Below, piece by piece: positions 52,067 to 61,653 of a stretch of DNA of 64,000 nt. The notes under the pieces were generated by a model. The model saw nothing but the letters and a program-made list of their open reading frames with translations, did no database searches and had not been told where the DNA came from. Every line of letters begins with the position of its first letter. Position 1 is the first letter of the stretch. A program made the position numbers and the translations under genes. Where the stretch lies: NCBI RefSeq assembly GCF_020055675.1, contig NZ_JAIPUS010000001.1, forward strand, positions 248,001 to 312,000, given 5' to 3'. The DNA is from Marivita sp. (GTDB lineage Bacteria; Pseudomonadota; Alphaproteobacteria; Rhodobacterales; Rhodobacteraceae).

Positions 52067-52271
52067 CCGGAGCGTCCCAGATCGGGCGCGCAGCCTCTTT
52101 GTCAGCGGTTCCGCGGTCGATCCCGATATCCTGCAGCATGTGCGGCTCCAGTTCCGCCAGCCGCGCGCGGCTGCGGTAGAGTGCCATGGCGGCATGAAAC
52201 CGGTCGATCAATCGGCCGCGTGAGGGCATGTGGTGCGGCCGGTCAACGACTGTGTCCATCAGGCTTTGCAT
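52050..52271 (-). CDS. DUF1127 (YjiS-like) small protein
   Basis: A 73-residue protein with the DUF1127 signature in its middle: ALYRSRARLAELEPHMLQDIGIDRG, followed by an A/P-rich tail. Arginine-rich DUF1127 proteins bind RNA or modulate small-RNA, phosphate or stress responses in alphaproteobacteria. AGGAGC precedes the ATG at 52271. Divergent from a LysR regulator, a frequent arrangement. Its 3' end is duplicated in tandem. Confidence 0.85.
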   Translation of the reverse strand: MQSLMDTVVDRPHHMPSRGRLIDRFHAAMALYRSRARLAELEPHMLQDIGIDRGTADKEAARPIWDAPAGVMR

Positions 52272-52397
52272 TGTCTTGCTCCTAGTGTCTTTGTGATGGT
52301 TCGGGTGGAACCCATCGTGTTGCCTGATGCATATGGGCCTGCTACGGTAATTTGTGAAACGAATGTTATTGAAGTGACGCATCACAGGATTTGATAT

Positions 52398-53276
52398 ATG
52401 CGCAATCTCGACATCACGACCCTGCGATCCTTTATCGCCGTGGCCGACTCCGGTGGCGTCACGCGGGCGGCCTCTTTCCTGAACCTGACGCAATCGGCGG
52501 TGTCGATGCAGATCAAACGGCTCGAGGACAGCCTTGGCCTGACGTTGCTGGACCGCCAGGGACGCGGTGTCGTGCTGACCTCGGCGGGTGAACAGCTTTT
52601 GACCTATGCCCGGCGGATGGTGGACATGAATGACGAGGTGTATGGCAAGCTCACCAACACGGTCTGGGAAGGTGAAATCACCCTCGGCGTGCCGCATGAC
52701 ATCATATACCCCGCGATTCCCAACGTGATGAAAGCGATGCAACGCGATTTTCCCCGCGTGAAGGTGCAGCTTTACAGTTCCTACTCAAGTGATCTGAAAG
52801 ACCGGTTCGCGCGCGGTGAGTTGGACATCATCCTGACCACGGAAACCCGCCCCGATGGCGCGGCGGAGGTGCTGATGAAAGTCCCGCTGCGCTGGTACGG
52901 TGCGCCGGGGGGGCAGGCGTGGAAGACGCGCCCCATCCCGGTGGCGTTCTGCAATCATTGTTCGTTCCGGCCCGTCGCGCTGGGCACGCTGGAGCGTGTG
53001 GGCGCGGATTGGGACCTTGTCCTGGCCTCCGACAGCGACCGCGCGATCGACGTGGCCGTCAGCGCGGACCTGGCGATCACCTCGGTTCTCGAAGGGCACG
53101 AGCCGGCGCAATTCGAGGCGATCCCGATGACGAGCGATCTGCCCGACCTGGGGCATCAATCGGTCGCTCTCTACCGCGGGACAGCGCGGTCGCAGATCAT
53201 CGAACCCCTCTGCGACCTGTTGCGCCGCGAATTCGCGGCAATCTCCGGCGTGGACATGCGTGCAGCGGCGGAATAA
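52398..53276 (+). CDS. LysR-family transcriptional regulator
   Basis: A 292-residue LTTR: HTH in the first 60 residues (GGVTRAASFLNLTQSAVSMQIKRLED) and a periplasmic-binding-protein-like effector domain (about 90-290). The effector is not predictable. Divergent from the DUF1127 gene across 126 nt, which probably contains its operator; I could not identify a convincing T-N11-A box. AGGA lies ahead of the ATG. Confidence 0.88.
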   Translation: MRNLDITTLRSFIAVADSGGVTRAASFLNLTQSAVSMQIKRLEDSLGLTLLDRQGRGVVLTSAGEQLLTYARRMVDMNDEVYGKLTNTVWEGEITLGVPHDIIYPAIPNVMKAMQRDFPRVKVQLYSSYSSDLKDRFARGELDIILTTETRPDGAAEVLMKVPLRWYGAPGGQAWKTRPIPVAFCNHCSFRPVALGTLERVGADWDLVLASDSDRAIDVAVSADLAITSVLEGHEPAQFEAIPMTSDLPDLGHQSVALYRGTARSQIIEPLCDLLRREFAAISGVDMRAAAE

Positions 53277-53305
53277 CCGGCAGGGCTCTTCGCCCCATGC
53301 CCGGA

Positions 53306-54271
53306 TCAGGACGCGATCTCGACCACGACCTTCCCGGTGGATTTGCGGCTGCGCAAAAGCGCCAGCCCGTCCGCCACCGTGTCGAGGTCGAAGCGGTGGC
53401 TGACATGCGGTTTGAGCCATCCGCGTCTGTACCAGCCCAGAAGCGTGGCAAGGCTTTGCGTCACGACCTCGGGACGGAACTTCAGATAACCGCCCCAATA
53501 GACACCCAGCACCGACAGGTTCTTGACCAGAAGGTGGTTTGCCTTGATCTGCGGCACCTCCCCGCTGGCAAAGCCGATGGGCAGAATGCGCGCCTCCGGC
53601 TTGCAGGACCGGAATGCCGCTTCGAATTGCGCCCCGCCAACCGGGTCATAGACAACGTCCGCCCCGCCCAGCGCCTTCATCTCGGTCCGGATATCCTGTG
53701 TTTCGGCATCGATCAGGTGATCGGCCCCGGCCGAGATGGCGGCGTCGAGCTTGGCTTTGCCGCGCGCGCAGGCGATCACCGTGGCGCCCATGAGCTTGCC
53801 GATCTCCACCGCCGTCAGGCCGACACCGCCCGCCGCTCCGAGAACAAGCAGCGTTTCGCCCGCTTGCATCCGTGCGCGGTGGGCAAGGGCAAGGTGGCTT
53901 GTGCCGTAGGCGACCTGGAACGCGGCTGCGTCGACCATCGACATGTCTTCGGGCAAGCGCACGGCGCGTCGGGCCTCGAAACAGCCAAACTCGGCCAGTC
54001 CACCATGCCCGCCAAAGACCGCAACCCTGTCGCCGACAGCAAGCTCCGACACGTCCTCTCCCAGCGCGTCGATGATTCCCGAAACCTCCATTCCAAGGGT
54101 AAAGGGCAGGTCCGGCACGTCCTGATACGTGCCCTTCACCATCAGCAAATCGGCAAAATTCAGTCCGCAGGCGTGAATTTTGATTCGAATTTCGCCTGCG
54201 GCAGGTTCTGGTTTCTTCACATCAACCAATGCCGGTGCGACATCATGGGTGTGGACCTGAAACGCCTTCAT
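53306..54271 (-). CDS. Quinone oxidoreductase / zinc-independent MDR-family dehydrogenase
   Basis: A 321-residue medium-chain reductase of the QOR/zeta-crystallin type: GroES-like N-domain (ACGLNFADLLMVKGTY, PFTLGMEVSGII), Rossmann NADPH motif LGAAGGVGLTAVEIGKLMGA and no catalytic zinc cysteines. It probably reduces quinones or enals. GAGG precedes ATG 54271. Converges with the LysR gene. The 296-nt stretch between it and the XRE gene contains TTAACCAA, a possible but unconvincing CtrA half-site. Confidence 0.88.
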   Translation of the reverse strand: MKAFQVHTHDVAPALVDVKKPEPAAGEIRIKIHACGLNFADLLMVKGTYQDVPDLPFTLGMEVSGIIDALGEDVSELAVGDRVAVFGGHGGLAEFGCFEARRAVRLPEDMSMVDAAAFQVAYGTSHLALAHRARMQAGETLLVLGAAGGVGLTAVEIGKLMGATVIACARGKAKLDAAISAGADHLIDAETQDIRTEMKALGGADVVYDPVGGAQFEAAFRSCKPEARILPIGFASGEVPQIKANHLLVKNLSVLGVYWGGYLKFRPEVVTQSLATLLGWYRRGWLKPHVSHRFDLDTVADGLALLRSRKSTGKVVVEIAS

Positions 54272-54567
54272 ATTGACCTCGTTTTTCAAATTATCATAGC
54301 TTTACAGCGCCTTGTTCAGAACGCGAAACGCGTGCACCCGCCGGTCTCACATCCCGAAGCGGATCGCGGTGCCTGACCTCTGGTTGTACTTTGTTAACCA
54401 ATTTCTGTTTAGTGCCCCCAAAATTCTTGCCCTGATACCTGTCATGCTATAGCTTCCCTGCATCAACAATCGGATAGGTTGTTCCCGTTATGCGTCGGTT
54501 CGCCGAGGCGGCTACGGGCCTATCCAGTAACCATAAAGACGAAATTGCGTCTGGCGAAAGGAGCATG

Positions 54568-54948
54568 ATGGCACATCCTGTTGACGTACATGTTGGAAAG
54601 CGGGTCCGGCATCGCCGCTGGCTGGTGGGAATGACCCAGCAGCAATTGGCCGAGAAAGTCGGGATCAAGTTTCAGCAAATCCAGAAATATGAAACCGGCG
54701 CCAACCGGGTCAGCGCATCGCGGCTTTGGGATATTGCCGACGCGCTGGACGTGCCGGTGGCCTTCTTTTTCGAAGGAATAGAAGATTCCCAGAAGGTTGA
54801 TGCAACACAGACCCCTGCCGATGCGGTGCCCGCCGATCTGTTGGGTGACAAGGAAGCGCTCGATCTTGTCCGGTCGTACTATGCGATCCCGGAAAACCAG
54901 CGTCGCCGCCTTTTCGAACTGGCCCGCGTCCTGTCCGACGTGGCTTGA
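54568..54948 (+). CDS. XRE-family transcriptional regulator
   Basis: A 126-residue regulator with an N-terminal HTH_3 (about 8-62: RRWLVGMTQQQLAEKVGIKFQQIQKYETGANRVSASRLWDIADAL) and a helical C-terminal extension (LVRSYYAIPENQRRRLFELARVL) seen in a conserved alphaproteobacterial family. AAGGAG is 4 nt from ATG 54568 and 1 nt from ATG 54565, favouring 54568. Target genes unknown; hisN-like gene follows after 53 nt. Confidence 0.87.
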   Translation: MAHPVDVHVGKRVRHRRWLVGMTQQQLAEKVGIKFQQIQKYETGANRVSASRLWDIADALDVPVAFFFEGIEDSQKVDATQTPADAVPADLLGDKEALDLVRSYYAIPENQRRRLFELARVLSDVA

Positions 54949-55001
54949 GCCGCTCGCCCGCCTGAGGTAGCCCTGACAGGGCTGCTTGCAGGAGGCGCTC
55001 C

Positions 55002-55802
55002 ATGACCGATTTTACCTCGTCTCAGGCCACTGACATTTGGTCAGTGGCCGATCGCATGGCGGATGCCGCCGGTGCAGCGATCCTGCCGCATTTTCGCTCT
55101 GTCACGCTCGATGCGGAAAACAAGCTCGAGGGCGGGTTCGATCCGGTGACCATCGCCGACCGCGCCGCCGAGACCGTGATGCGCGAGGTGCTGGCTGATC
55201 TGCGCCCGGATGATTCGATCCTCGGCGAAGAGTATGGACCCAAGGACGGCACCAGTGGCCTGACCTGGGTGCTCGACCCGATTGACGGGACACGCTCGTT
55301 TATCAGCGGCACGCCGACATGGGGCGTGCTGATCGCCCTGTCCGACAGGTCTGGTCCCGTGATGGGCATGATCGCACAGCCCTATACCGGCGAGCGGTTC
55401 ATGGGCGGTCTTGGACGGGCCTCTTGGACCGGGCCGGGGCGCGAGGCGGCATTGAAATGCAGGGACACGCGGGTCCTGCGCGAGGCGACGTTGTTTTCCA
55501 CCTTCCCCGAAATCGGCACGGCCAGCCAGTGTGCCGCGTTTCAGCGTGTGGCCAGAGAGGCCAGGCTGACCCGATATGGCTGCGATTGTTATGCCTATGC
55601 ACTTCTGGCGGCGGGGCAGATCGACCTTGTGATCGAAGCCGGGCTGAACGCCTATGACGTGCAGGCGCCCATCGCGGTGATCGAAGCGGCGGGCGGCGTC
55701 GTGACCCAATGGGACGGCACCCCGGCGCATCACGGCGGCACAACGCTGGCGGCCGCCACGCCCGAGCTTCATGCGGCGGCATTGGCGCGGCTGAACGGCT
55801 GA
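55002..55802 (+). CDS. hisN: Inositol-monophosphatase-family histidinol-phosphatase
   Basis: A 266-residue Mg-dependent phosphatase: metal sites GEEYG and WVLDPIDGTRSFISGTPTWGVLIAL (about residues 88-112), C-terminal AYDVQAPIAVIEAAGGVVTQW. Features fit the HisN branch that dephosphorylates histidinol phosphate, completing histidine synthesis with a HisC-type aminotransferase. AGGAGG precedes the ATG. Substrate assignment is from family resemblance. Confidence 0.85.
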   Translation: MTDFTSSQATDIWSVADRMADAAGAAILPHFRSVTLDAENKLEGGFDPVTIADRAAETVMREVLADLRPDDSILGEEYGPKDGTSGLTWVLDPIDGTRSFISGTPTWGVLIALSDRSGPVMGMIAQPYTGERFMGGLGRASWTGPGREAALKCRDTRVLREATLFSTFPEIGTASQCAAFQRVAREARLTRYGCDCYAYALLAAGQIDLVIEAGLNAYDVQAPIAVIEAAGGVVTQWDGTPAHHGGTTLAAATPELHAAALARLNG

Positions 55803-55919
55803 CAGGCGCGCGCATATGCGCTACCAGAGGCCGGCCCGGGCGAGTCCTTCCGCTCCTTTTCTGTCGCCCCGGCAGGAGACCTGCACCGAAAAGGACGCGA
55901 TATGTGTGGAGGGATCGAC

Positions 55920-57251
55920 ATGACCACCCTTGTCCAAAATGCGAAACTTGTCCTCACGATGGATGCCGGGCTGTCCGAACTGAAGGAAGCGGATATCCTG
56001 ATCGAAGACGGGGTGATCACCGGGATCGGCAGCGGTCTGTCTGGCGCAGATGAGGTGATCGATGCGCGCGGCTGCCTGGTGACACCGGGCTTGGTGAACA
56101 CGCATCACCATCTGTACCAAACCCTGACCCGCGCCGTTCCGGGCGGGCAGGATGCTCTGCTCTTTGGCTGGTTGCAGACGCTCTACCCGATATGGGCGCG
56201 GTTCGGCCCGGAAGAGATGTTTGTTTCGGCGCAGATCGGACTGGCGGAACTGGCGCTGTCGGGGTGCACGCTAAGCTCGGACCACCTGTACCTTTATCCG
56301 GGTGGTGCGCGCCTGGACGACACGATTGCCGCGGCGCAGGAGATTGGCCTGCGGTTTCACCCGACACGCGGCGCGATGAGCATCGGAGAGAGCGATGGCG
56401 GCTTGCCGCCCGATACGCTGGTCGAGCGCGAGGCAGCGATACTTGAGGATTGCATCCGCGTGATCGACGCGCATCACGATCCACGCGAAGGCGCCATGGT
56501 GCGTGTCGGTGTGGCGCCCTGTTCGCCGTTTTCGGTCAGCCGCGATCTGATGCGCGACGCGGCGCGACTGGCGCGGGACAAAGGTGTGATGTTGCACACC
56601 CATCTGGCCGAGAATGACCAGGATGTCGCCTATAGCCTTGAAAAATTCGGGTGTCGTCCGGGCCAATATGCCGAGGACTTGGGCTGGACCGGTCCGGATG
56701 TATGGCACGCGCATTGCGTAAAGCTTGACCGGCAGGAGATTGATCTTTTCGCCAGGACCCGCACGGGCGTGTCGCATTGCCCCTGCTCGAACTGTCGGCT
56801 CGGCTCGGGCATCGCCCCGGTACGCGCGATGCGGGATGCGCAGGTGCCGGTTGGCCTCGGGGTTGACGGGTCGGCCAGCAATGACAGCGGATCCCTGAGC
56901 GCCGAGGCGCGGCAGGCCATGCTCTTGCAGCGGGTCGCGGGCGGGGCCGATGCGATGAGCGCGCGCGAAGCGCTTTTCATCGCGACGCGGGGTGGGGCCG
57001 AGGTTCTGGGCCGCCCGGATTGCGGCCAGATCGCCATTGGCAAACGGGCCGATATCGCGCTTTGGAATGTGACCGGGATCGAAAGCGCCGGAAGCTGGGA
57101 TCCGGCCGCGCTCCTGCTTGCCGGGCCAACGCGGGTGCAGACCTTGCTGGTGGAGGGGCGGCAGGTTGTGCGCGACGGGCAGATCGTGACCATTGACTTG
57201 CCAAGAGTGATCGAGCGGCAAAACGCGCTGGCGCGCGCCTTGGCCGGGTAA
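55920..57251 (+). CDS. 8-oxoguanine deaminase (amidohydrolase)
   Basis: A 443-residue zinc amidohydrolase: metal site TPGLVNTHHHLYQTLTRA, second site HTHLAENDQDVAYSLEKFG, DVWHAHCVKL and GLGVDGSASNDSG. The pattern fits the 8-oxoguanine deaminase branch of the atrazine/TRZ family, which converts 8-oxoguanine to uric acid, salvaging oxidised purine. GGAGGG supports ATG 55920; ATG 55902 would add six residues. No purine-catabolism operon is visible, though a CoxL-type hydroxylase begins at 63520. Confidence 0.88.
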   Translation: MTTLVQNAKLVLTMDAGLSELKEADILIEDGVITGIGSGLSGADEVIDARGCLVTPGLVNTHHHLYQTLTRAVPGGQDALLFGWLQTLYPIWARFGPEEMFVSAQIGLAELALSGCTLSSDHLYLYPGGARLDDTIAAAQEIGLRFHPTRGAMSIGESDGGLPPDTLVEREAAILEDCIRVIDAHHDPREGAMVRVGVAPCSPFSVSRDLMRDAARLARDKGVMLHTHLAENDQDVAYSLEKFGCRPGQYAEDLGWTGPDVWHAHCVKLDRQEIDLFARTRTGVSHCPCSNCRLGSGIAPVRAMRDAQVPVGLGVDGSASNDSGSLSAEARQAMLLQRVAGGADAMSAREALFIATRGGAEVLGRPDCGQIAIGKRADIALWNVTGIESAGSWDPAALLLAGPTRVQTLLVEGRQVVRDGQIVTIDLPRVIERQNALARALAG

Positions 57252-57346
57252 CAGCCAGCCTGCGCTGCGCAAAAGCGGCGATCGGTCCCGCGTCCGCGCG
57301 ACAGTGCCTTGTTTGCAGCAACGCGCGTTTTCGCGTCCCGTGTCGG

Positions 57347-57748
57347 TCAGACCCCGACATCCGGCCCGTGGCAGACCATCGGTTCGTCTTTCTGCTGCGC
57401 TTCGTAAAGCGTGGTCGCGTTCGGATCGTTCTGGAAAATCGCTCGCAGCCCGGAGGATTCCTTGAAAAAGGTCCAGCATTGCGGTGTCGGCGTGTCCTCG
57501 TAGACGAAACAGATCATCCCGTCCTCTTCGTACCAGACACCGTCCTTGCATTGACCGTCCAGAAAGGACCACCGCACGCGCCGATCCTCGAGGTATTCCT
57601 CGACGCCGTAGGCCGTTCCGTTCTGACCGAAATGCAACGTCTTGCCGGTCACGTAGGATTCGAATTGCGCCCCGGTCATTGGCTCGGCGCCCGGCAGCGG
57701 GCTCGCAAGACAGGCGGCCAGAATGGCGTATCCAAGGTAACGTCTCAT
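57347..57748 (-). CDS. Exported hypothetical protein with cysteines
   Basis: A 133-residue protein: signal peptide about 1-22 (LGYAILAACLASPLPGAEP), then a compact domain with Cys in GQCKDGVWYEEDGMICFVYE, PQCWTFF and MVCHGP, probably disulfide-bonded. The YxEDGxxCFxY pattern recurs in small periplasmic proteins of roseobacters; function unknown. Start at ATG 57748; 12 upstream codons beginning with TTG are less likely. Confidence 0.75.
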   Translation of the reverse strand: MRRYLGYAILAACLASPLPGAEPMTGAQFESYVTGKTLHFGQNGTAYGVEEYLEDRRVRWSFLDGQCKDGVWYEEDGMICFVYEDTPTPQCWTFFKESSGLRAIFQNDPNATTLYEAQQKDEPMVCHGPDVGV

Positions 57749-57937
57749 GGCGCTTACCCTACCGAAGCGCCGGTCTTTGCACAAATGACATCGGCATGAG
57801 TTTTCCGAAAATCGTCATTTCGACGCCATCGGCGACAGGGCATCGGCGCAGCGGCGGCGTGTAAGGTCGTTTTCAGGCTCGTACAGGGGGACCCGCTGTG
57901 CCACCCTCGGACCAGATGCAGGCGGAGGACATACCAA

Positions 57938-59623
57938 ATGGCATTGGATGAGCGCAAAGGTGTGTGGAAATCCGGGCGCGGCAAGGGTCGTGTGACTCCG
58001 AAGGGCCGTCAATACATCGACGAAGCGCTGGCAGAGGTGCGCAGCCTGCTGGGCGACCGGCCGCGCCGCCGCGACTGCCTCATTGAATTCCTGCACCTGG
58101 TCCAGGACGCATACGGCCATCTGAGCGCCGACCATCTGCGCGCACTGGCCGAAGAGATGCGCCTGAGCATGGCCGAGGTGTACGAAGTCGCCACCTTCTA
58201 TGCCCATTTCGACGTGGTCAAGGAAGACGAAACCCCGCCGCCCGCGCTGACCATCCGGGTGTGCGATTCGCTCTCTTGCGAGCTGGCGGGCGCGCAGGGG
58301 CTGCAACAGGCGCTGGAAGACGGGCTCGACCCGTCGCAGGTGCGCGTGCTGCGGGCGCCCTGCATGGGCCGCTGCGATACCGCGCCGGTGCTTGAGCTGG
58401 GCCACAACCACATCGACCATGCCACGCCCGAAAAGGTCCAGGCGGCCATCGCGGCGGGCGACACCCATGCGCATATACCCGACTACCAGGAGCTGAACGC
58501 CTATCTGAAAACCGGCGGCTATTCGGCGCTTCTCGACCTGCGTGCAAATGGCGACTGGGCGCAGGTGCAGGACACAGTCCTGTCATCCGGCCTGCGCGGC
58601 CTTGGCGGGGCCGGGTTCCCGTCGGGCCGCAAATGGGGCTTCGTGCGCGCCAATCCCGGCCCGCGCTATCTGGCCGTCAACGGCGACGAAGGCGAGCCGG
58701 GCACCTTCAAGGACCGCTATTATCTGGAACGCGTGCCGCATCTTTTCCTTGAAGGCATGCTGATCGCCGCCTGGGCGGTCGAGGCCGACACCTGCTTCAT
58801 CTACATGCGCGACGAATACCCCGCCGTGCTGGACATCCTGCGCCGCGAGATCGCGGCGCTCGAAGCCGCCGGCATGGTCGCGCCAGGCTACATCGATCTG
58901 CGGCGCGGGGCGGGGGCCTATATCTGCGGCGAAGAATCCGCGATGATCGAATCCATCGAAGGCAAGCGCGGCATCCCGCGCCACCGCCCGCCCTACGTGG
59001 CGCAGGTGGGTGTCTTCGGCCGGCCGACGCTGGTGCACAATGTCGAGACCCTGCACTGGATCACCCGCATCTGCCGCGAGGGGCCGGAGGTCCTGAACAC
59101 CACCGAACGCAACGGCCGCAAGGGGTTGCGGTCCTATTCCGTGTCGGGGCGTGTCGCCCAACCGGGCGTGTACCTGCTGCCCGCGGGCAGCACGATCACC
59201 GACATCATCGACGCGGCTGGCGGCATGGCCGATGGGCATGTGTTCAAGGCGTATCAACCGGGTGGCCCGTCCTCCGGCATCCTGCCCGCCTCCTTGGACG
59301 ATGTGCCGCTCGATTTCGACACGCTCCAGCCGCATGGCTCGTTCATCGGCTCCGCTGCGGTGGTCATTCTGTCGGACAAGGACCGCGCCCGCGACGCCGC
59401 GCTCAACATGCTGCGCTTTTTCGAGGATGAATCCTGCGGCCAGTGCACACCCTGCCGGGTCGGCTGCGAAAAGGCCGTCAAGCTGATGCAGGCCGAGCAT
59501 TGGAACAAGCCGCTTCTGGAAGAGGTGTGTCAGGCGATGGCCGATGCCTCGATCTGCGGCCTGGGGCAGGCCGCGCCGAACCCCATCCGTCTGACGATGG
59601 CGCATTTCCCGGACGAGGTCTGA
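57938..59623 (+). CDS. NuoE-NuoF fusion, NAD-dependent formate-dehydrogenase beta-type subunit
   Basis: A 561-residue flavo-iron-sulfur protein. The N-terminal thioredoxin-like domain carries a [2Fe-2S] site C109, C114, C142, C146; the C-terminal NuoF-like domain has NADH/FMN motifs GLRGLGGAGFPSGRKW, GDEGEPGTFKDRYYLE and CGEESAMIESIEG plus the [4Fe-4S] motif CGQCTPCRVGC. The fused layout is that of FdsGB-like diaphorase units. The partner molybdenum or hydrogenase subunit is not within 5 kb on either side: ftsY follows at once. GGAGGA precedes the ATG. Confidence 0.88.
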   Translation: MALDERKGVWKSGRGKGRVTPKGRQYIDEALAEVRSLLGDRPRRRDCLIEFLHLVQDAYGHLSADHLRALAEEMRLSMAEVYEVATFYAHFDVVKEDETPPPALTIRVCDSLSCELAGAQGLQQALEDGLDPSQVRVLRAPCMGRCDTAPVLELGHNHIDHATPEKVQAAIAAGDTHAHIPDYQELNAYLKTGGYSALLDLRANGDWAQVQDTVLSSGLRGLGGAGFPSGRKWGFVRANPGPRYLAVNGDEGEPGTFKDRYYLERVPHLFLEGMLIAAWAVEADTCFIYMRDEYPAVLDILRREIAALEAAGMVAPGYIDLRRGAGAYICGEESAMIESIEGKRGIPRHRPPYVAQVGVFGRPTLVHNVETLHWITRICREGPEVLNTTERNGRKGLRSYSVSGRVAQPGVYLLPAGSTITDIIDAAGGMADGHVFKAYQPGGPSSGILPASLDDVPLDFDTLQPHGSFIGSAAVVILSDKDRARDAALNMLRFFEDESCGQCTPCRVGCEKAVKLMQAEHWNKPLLEEVCQAMADASICGLGQAAPNPIRLTMAHFPDEV

Positions 59624-59687
59624 GCCTTTCATCCTGGCCGGATAAGGACTAGATGAGAGGGAGAGATACTCCAACCAACGGTCCGCA

Positions 59688-61121
59688 ATGTCCTTTTTCG
59701 GCAAGCTGAAATCAAAGCTCTTCAAGTCCTCGTCCAAGCTGGACGAAGGTCTGGACGCCATCGTCTCCGACGGCGGCGAGGAAACCCCCTCACCAGATCC
59801 CGAAACACTGCCGCCCAACGACCCGCCCCCCGACACCCCCCCGTTGGAGCCGGAACCGGACAGCCCCCCGCCGGATGTGCCGGCGCCCGAAACCCCAGAA
59901 GAGGTGCCAGAGCCGGACCTGCCCGCGCCCGAGCAACCCGGTCCCGAGGCCCCGGAAGAGGTGCCGCACCCCGACCTGCCCCGACCCGATCCCCCGCAAG
60001 AGGTGCCGCAGCCCGATCTGCCGGGGCAGGACAGGCCGCCGTCTCCGGGTCCGGACATGCCGCCGCCCGCCTCGACACCGGTCAGCCCGCCGGACCCACC
60101 CAAAGGCGCGCCGCAACCCGGCGACCCGATGGCGACACCCCCGCGTGAAACGCAACCCGACACGCCCCGGGAAATCCCGGTGCAATCGGTGGGGCTTGCC
60201 GATGTCGCCCCGTCCGCCGAAGCAGAGGTCAGCAAACCCGGTCTCCTGGGTCGCCTGCTCGGTCGCAAGTCCGCCCCCTCCGAGGTCCGCCGCGAGCTTG
60301 ACGACGACATGCTGGAGCAGCTTGAAGACCTGCTGATCCAGGCTGATATGGGGGTCGATACCGCCCTGCGGGTCACCGCCAATATCGCCGAAGGCCGCTT
60401 TGGCAAGAAACTGAGCGTGCGCGAGATAAAAGGGCTTCTCGCGGGCGAGGTGGCGCGCATCATGGATCCGGTCGCGCGGCCGATGCCGCTCTATTCCAAG
60501 ACACCGCAGGTGGTGCTGGTGGTCGGCGTCAACGGGTCCGGCAAAACCACGACCATCGGGAAACTTGCCAGCCAGTTCCGCAATGCCGGCAAATCGGTTG
60601 TCATCGCCGCAGGCGACACCTTCCGTGCGGCGGCGGTCGAACAGCTTCAGGTCTGGGGCGATCGCGCCGGTGTGCCGGTGCTCACCGCGCCCGAAGGGTC
60701 CGACCCCGCCAGCCTTGCCTTTGACGCCATGACACGGGCGCAGGCCGATGGCGCGGACCTTCTGATGATCGACACGGCCGGCCGCTTGCAAAACCGCCAG
60801 GACCTGATGGAGGAGCTGGCCAAGATCGTCCGCGTCATCCGCAAGAAGGATCCTGACGCACCCCACAACACGCTGCTGGTGCTTGATGCCACCACTGGCC
60901 AGAACGCGCTGAACCAGGTCGAGACCTTTCAGAAACTCGCGGATGTATCGGGCCTCGTGATGACGAAGCTCGATGGTACCGCCAAGGGCGGTGTGCTGGT
61001 GGCGCTGGCCGATCGCTTTGGCCTGCCCATCCACGCCATCGGTGTGGGCGAACAGATCGACGACCTGCAACCCTTCGATCCAGAGGAATTCGCCGCCGCC
61101 CTGACGGGACTGCCCGCCTAG
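59688..61121 (+). CDS. ftsY: Signal recognition particle receptor FtsY
   Basis: A 477-residue SRP GTPase. Residues 1-20 form a basic amphipathic membrane-targeting helix; about 40-180 is an unusually long Pro/Glu/Asp-rich disordered stretch with repeated EEVPxPDLP units. The NG domain follows with P-loop [29 protein letters not shown] and [10 protein letters not shown]. It docks ribosome-SRP complexes at the membrane. The ribosome site is weak. The 3' end overlaps the convergent mgtC gene by 4 nt. Confidence 0.95.
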   Translation: MSFFGKLKSKLFKSSSKLDEGLDAIVSDGGEETPSPDPETLPPNDPPPDTPPLEPEPDSPPPDVPAPETPEEVPEPDLPAPEQPGPEAPEEVPHPDLPRPDPPQEVPQPDLPGQDRPPSPGPDMPPPASTPVSPPDPPKGAPQPGDPMATPPRETQPDTPREIPVQSVGLADVAPSAEAEVSKPGLLGRLLGRKSAPSEVRRELDDDMLEQLEDLLIQADMGVDTALRVTANIAEGRFGKKLSVREIKGLLAGEVARIMDPVARPMPLYSKTPQVVLVVGVNGSGKTTTIGKLASQFRNAGKSVVIAAGDTFRAAAVEQLQVWGDRAGVPVLTAPEGSDPASLAFDAMTRAQADGADLLMIDTAGRLQNRQDLMEELAKIVRVIRKKDPDAPHNTLLVLDATTGQNALNQVETFQKLADVSGLVMTKLDGTAKGGVLVALADRFGLPIHAIGVGEQIDDLQPFDPEEFAAALTGLPA

Positions 61122-61594
61122 TGCGTGCCCATCAGCTTTTCCAATTGGCGCAACAGCAGCAAGACCACCAGGACGACCAAGGCGGCCATGCCCGCCAGAG
61201 CAAGCTGACCGGCGCCGCAGCCAAGCCCGATGGCCCCGGCCAGCCAGAGCGATGTGCCGGTGGTCACGTTCTGAACCGTGCCGTTGGAGGTGAAGATCAG
61301 CCCGGCGGCCAGAAAGGCGACGCCGGCGGTGACTGCTTCGATCATGCGCAAGGGATCGACCCGTTTGGCGTCGCCGCCGAAATCCAGCGCGGCAAGTTCC
61401 TGTCCCAGGATGACGAACAGGCATGCCGCGACCGACACGAGGATATGCGTGCGCAGGCCGGCGGGTTTTTCGCGGCTTTCCCGCTCCAGCCCGATCAACG
61501 CCGACAGCACGACCGCGCCGAGTATGCGCATGAAGGCGACCCCGACAGGGACTTCCAGAAAACTGGTGGTCAGATCGTCAAGCAGGATTTCCAT
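61118..61594 (-). CDS. MgtC/SapB-family membrane protein
   Basis: A 158-residue protein with four to five membrane helices and the MgtC core RILGAVVLSALIGLERESREKPAGLRTHILVSVAACLF. It lacks the C-terminal ACT-like domain of virulence MgtC, so it is the short SapB type. Convergent with ftsY. See also the DUF4010-fused paralogue at 20419-21687. Confidence 0.87.
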   Translation of the reverse strand: MEILLDDLTTSFLEVPVGVAFMRILGAVVLSALIGLERESREKPAGLRTHILVSVAACLFVILGQELAALDFGGDAKRVDPLRMIEAVTAGVAFLAAGLIFTSNGTVQNVTTGTSLWLAGAIGLGCGAGQLALAGMAALVVLVVLLLLRQLEKLMGTH

Positions 61595-61653
61595 GGATGC
61601 GCCCCTGAGTTGCCTGGGGTCCCAACGACCGCGTCGCAGGCGTTGTTCCGGAG

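Noticed and set aside
54390-54420. TTAACCAA resembling a CtrA half-site upstream of the XRE gene
   Set aside because: Only a half-site with one mismatch and no second TTAA at the expected spacing.
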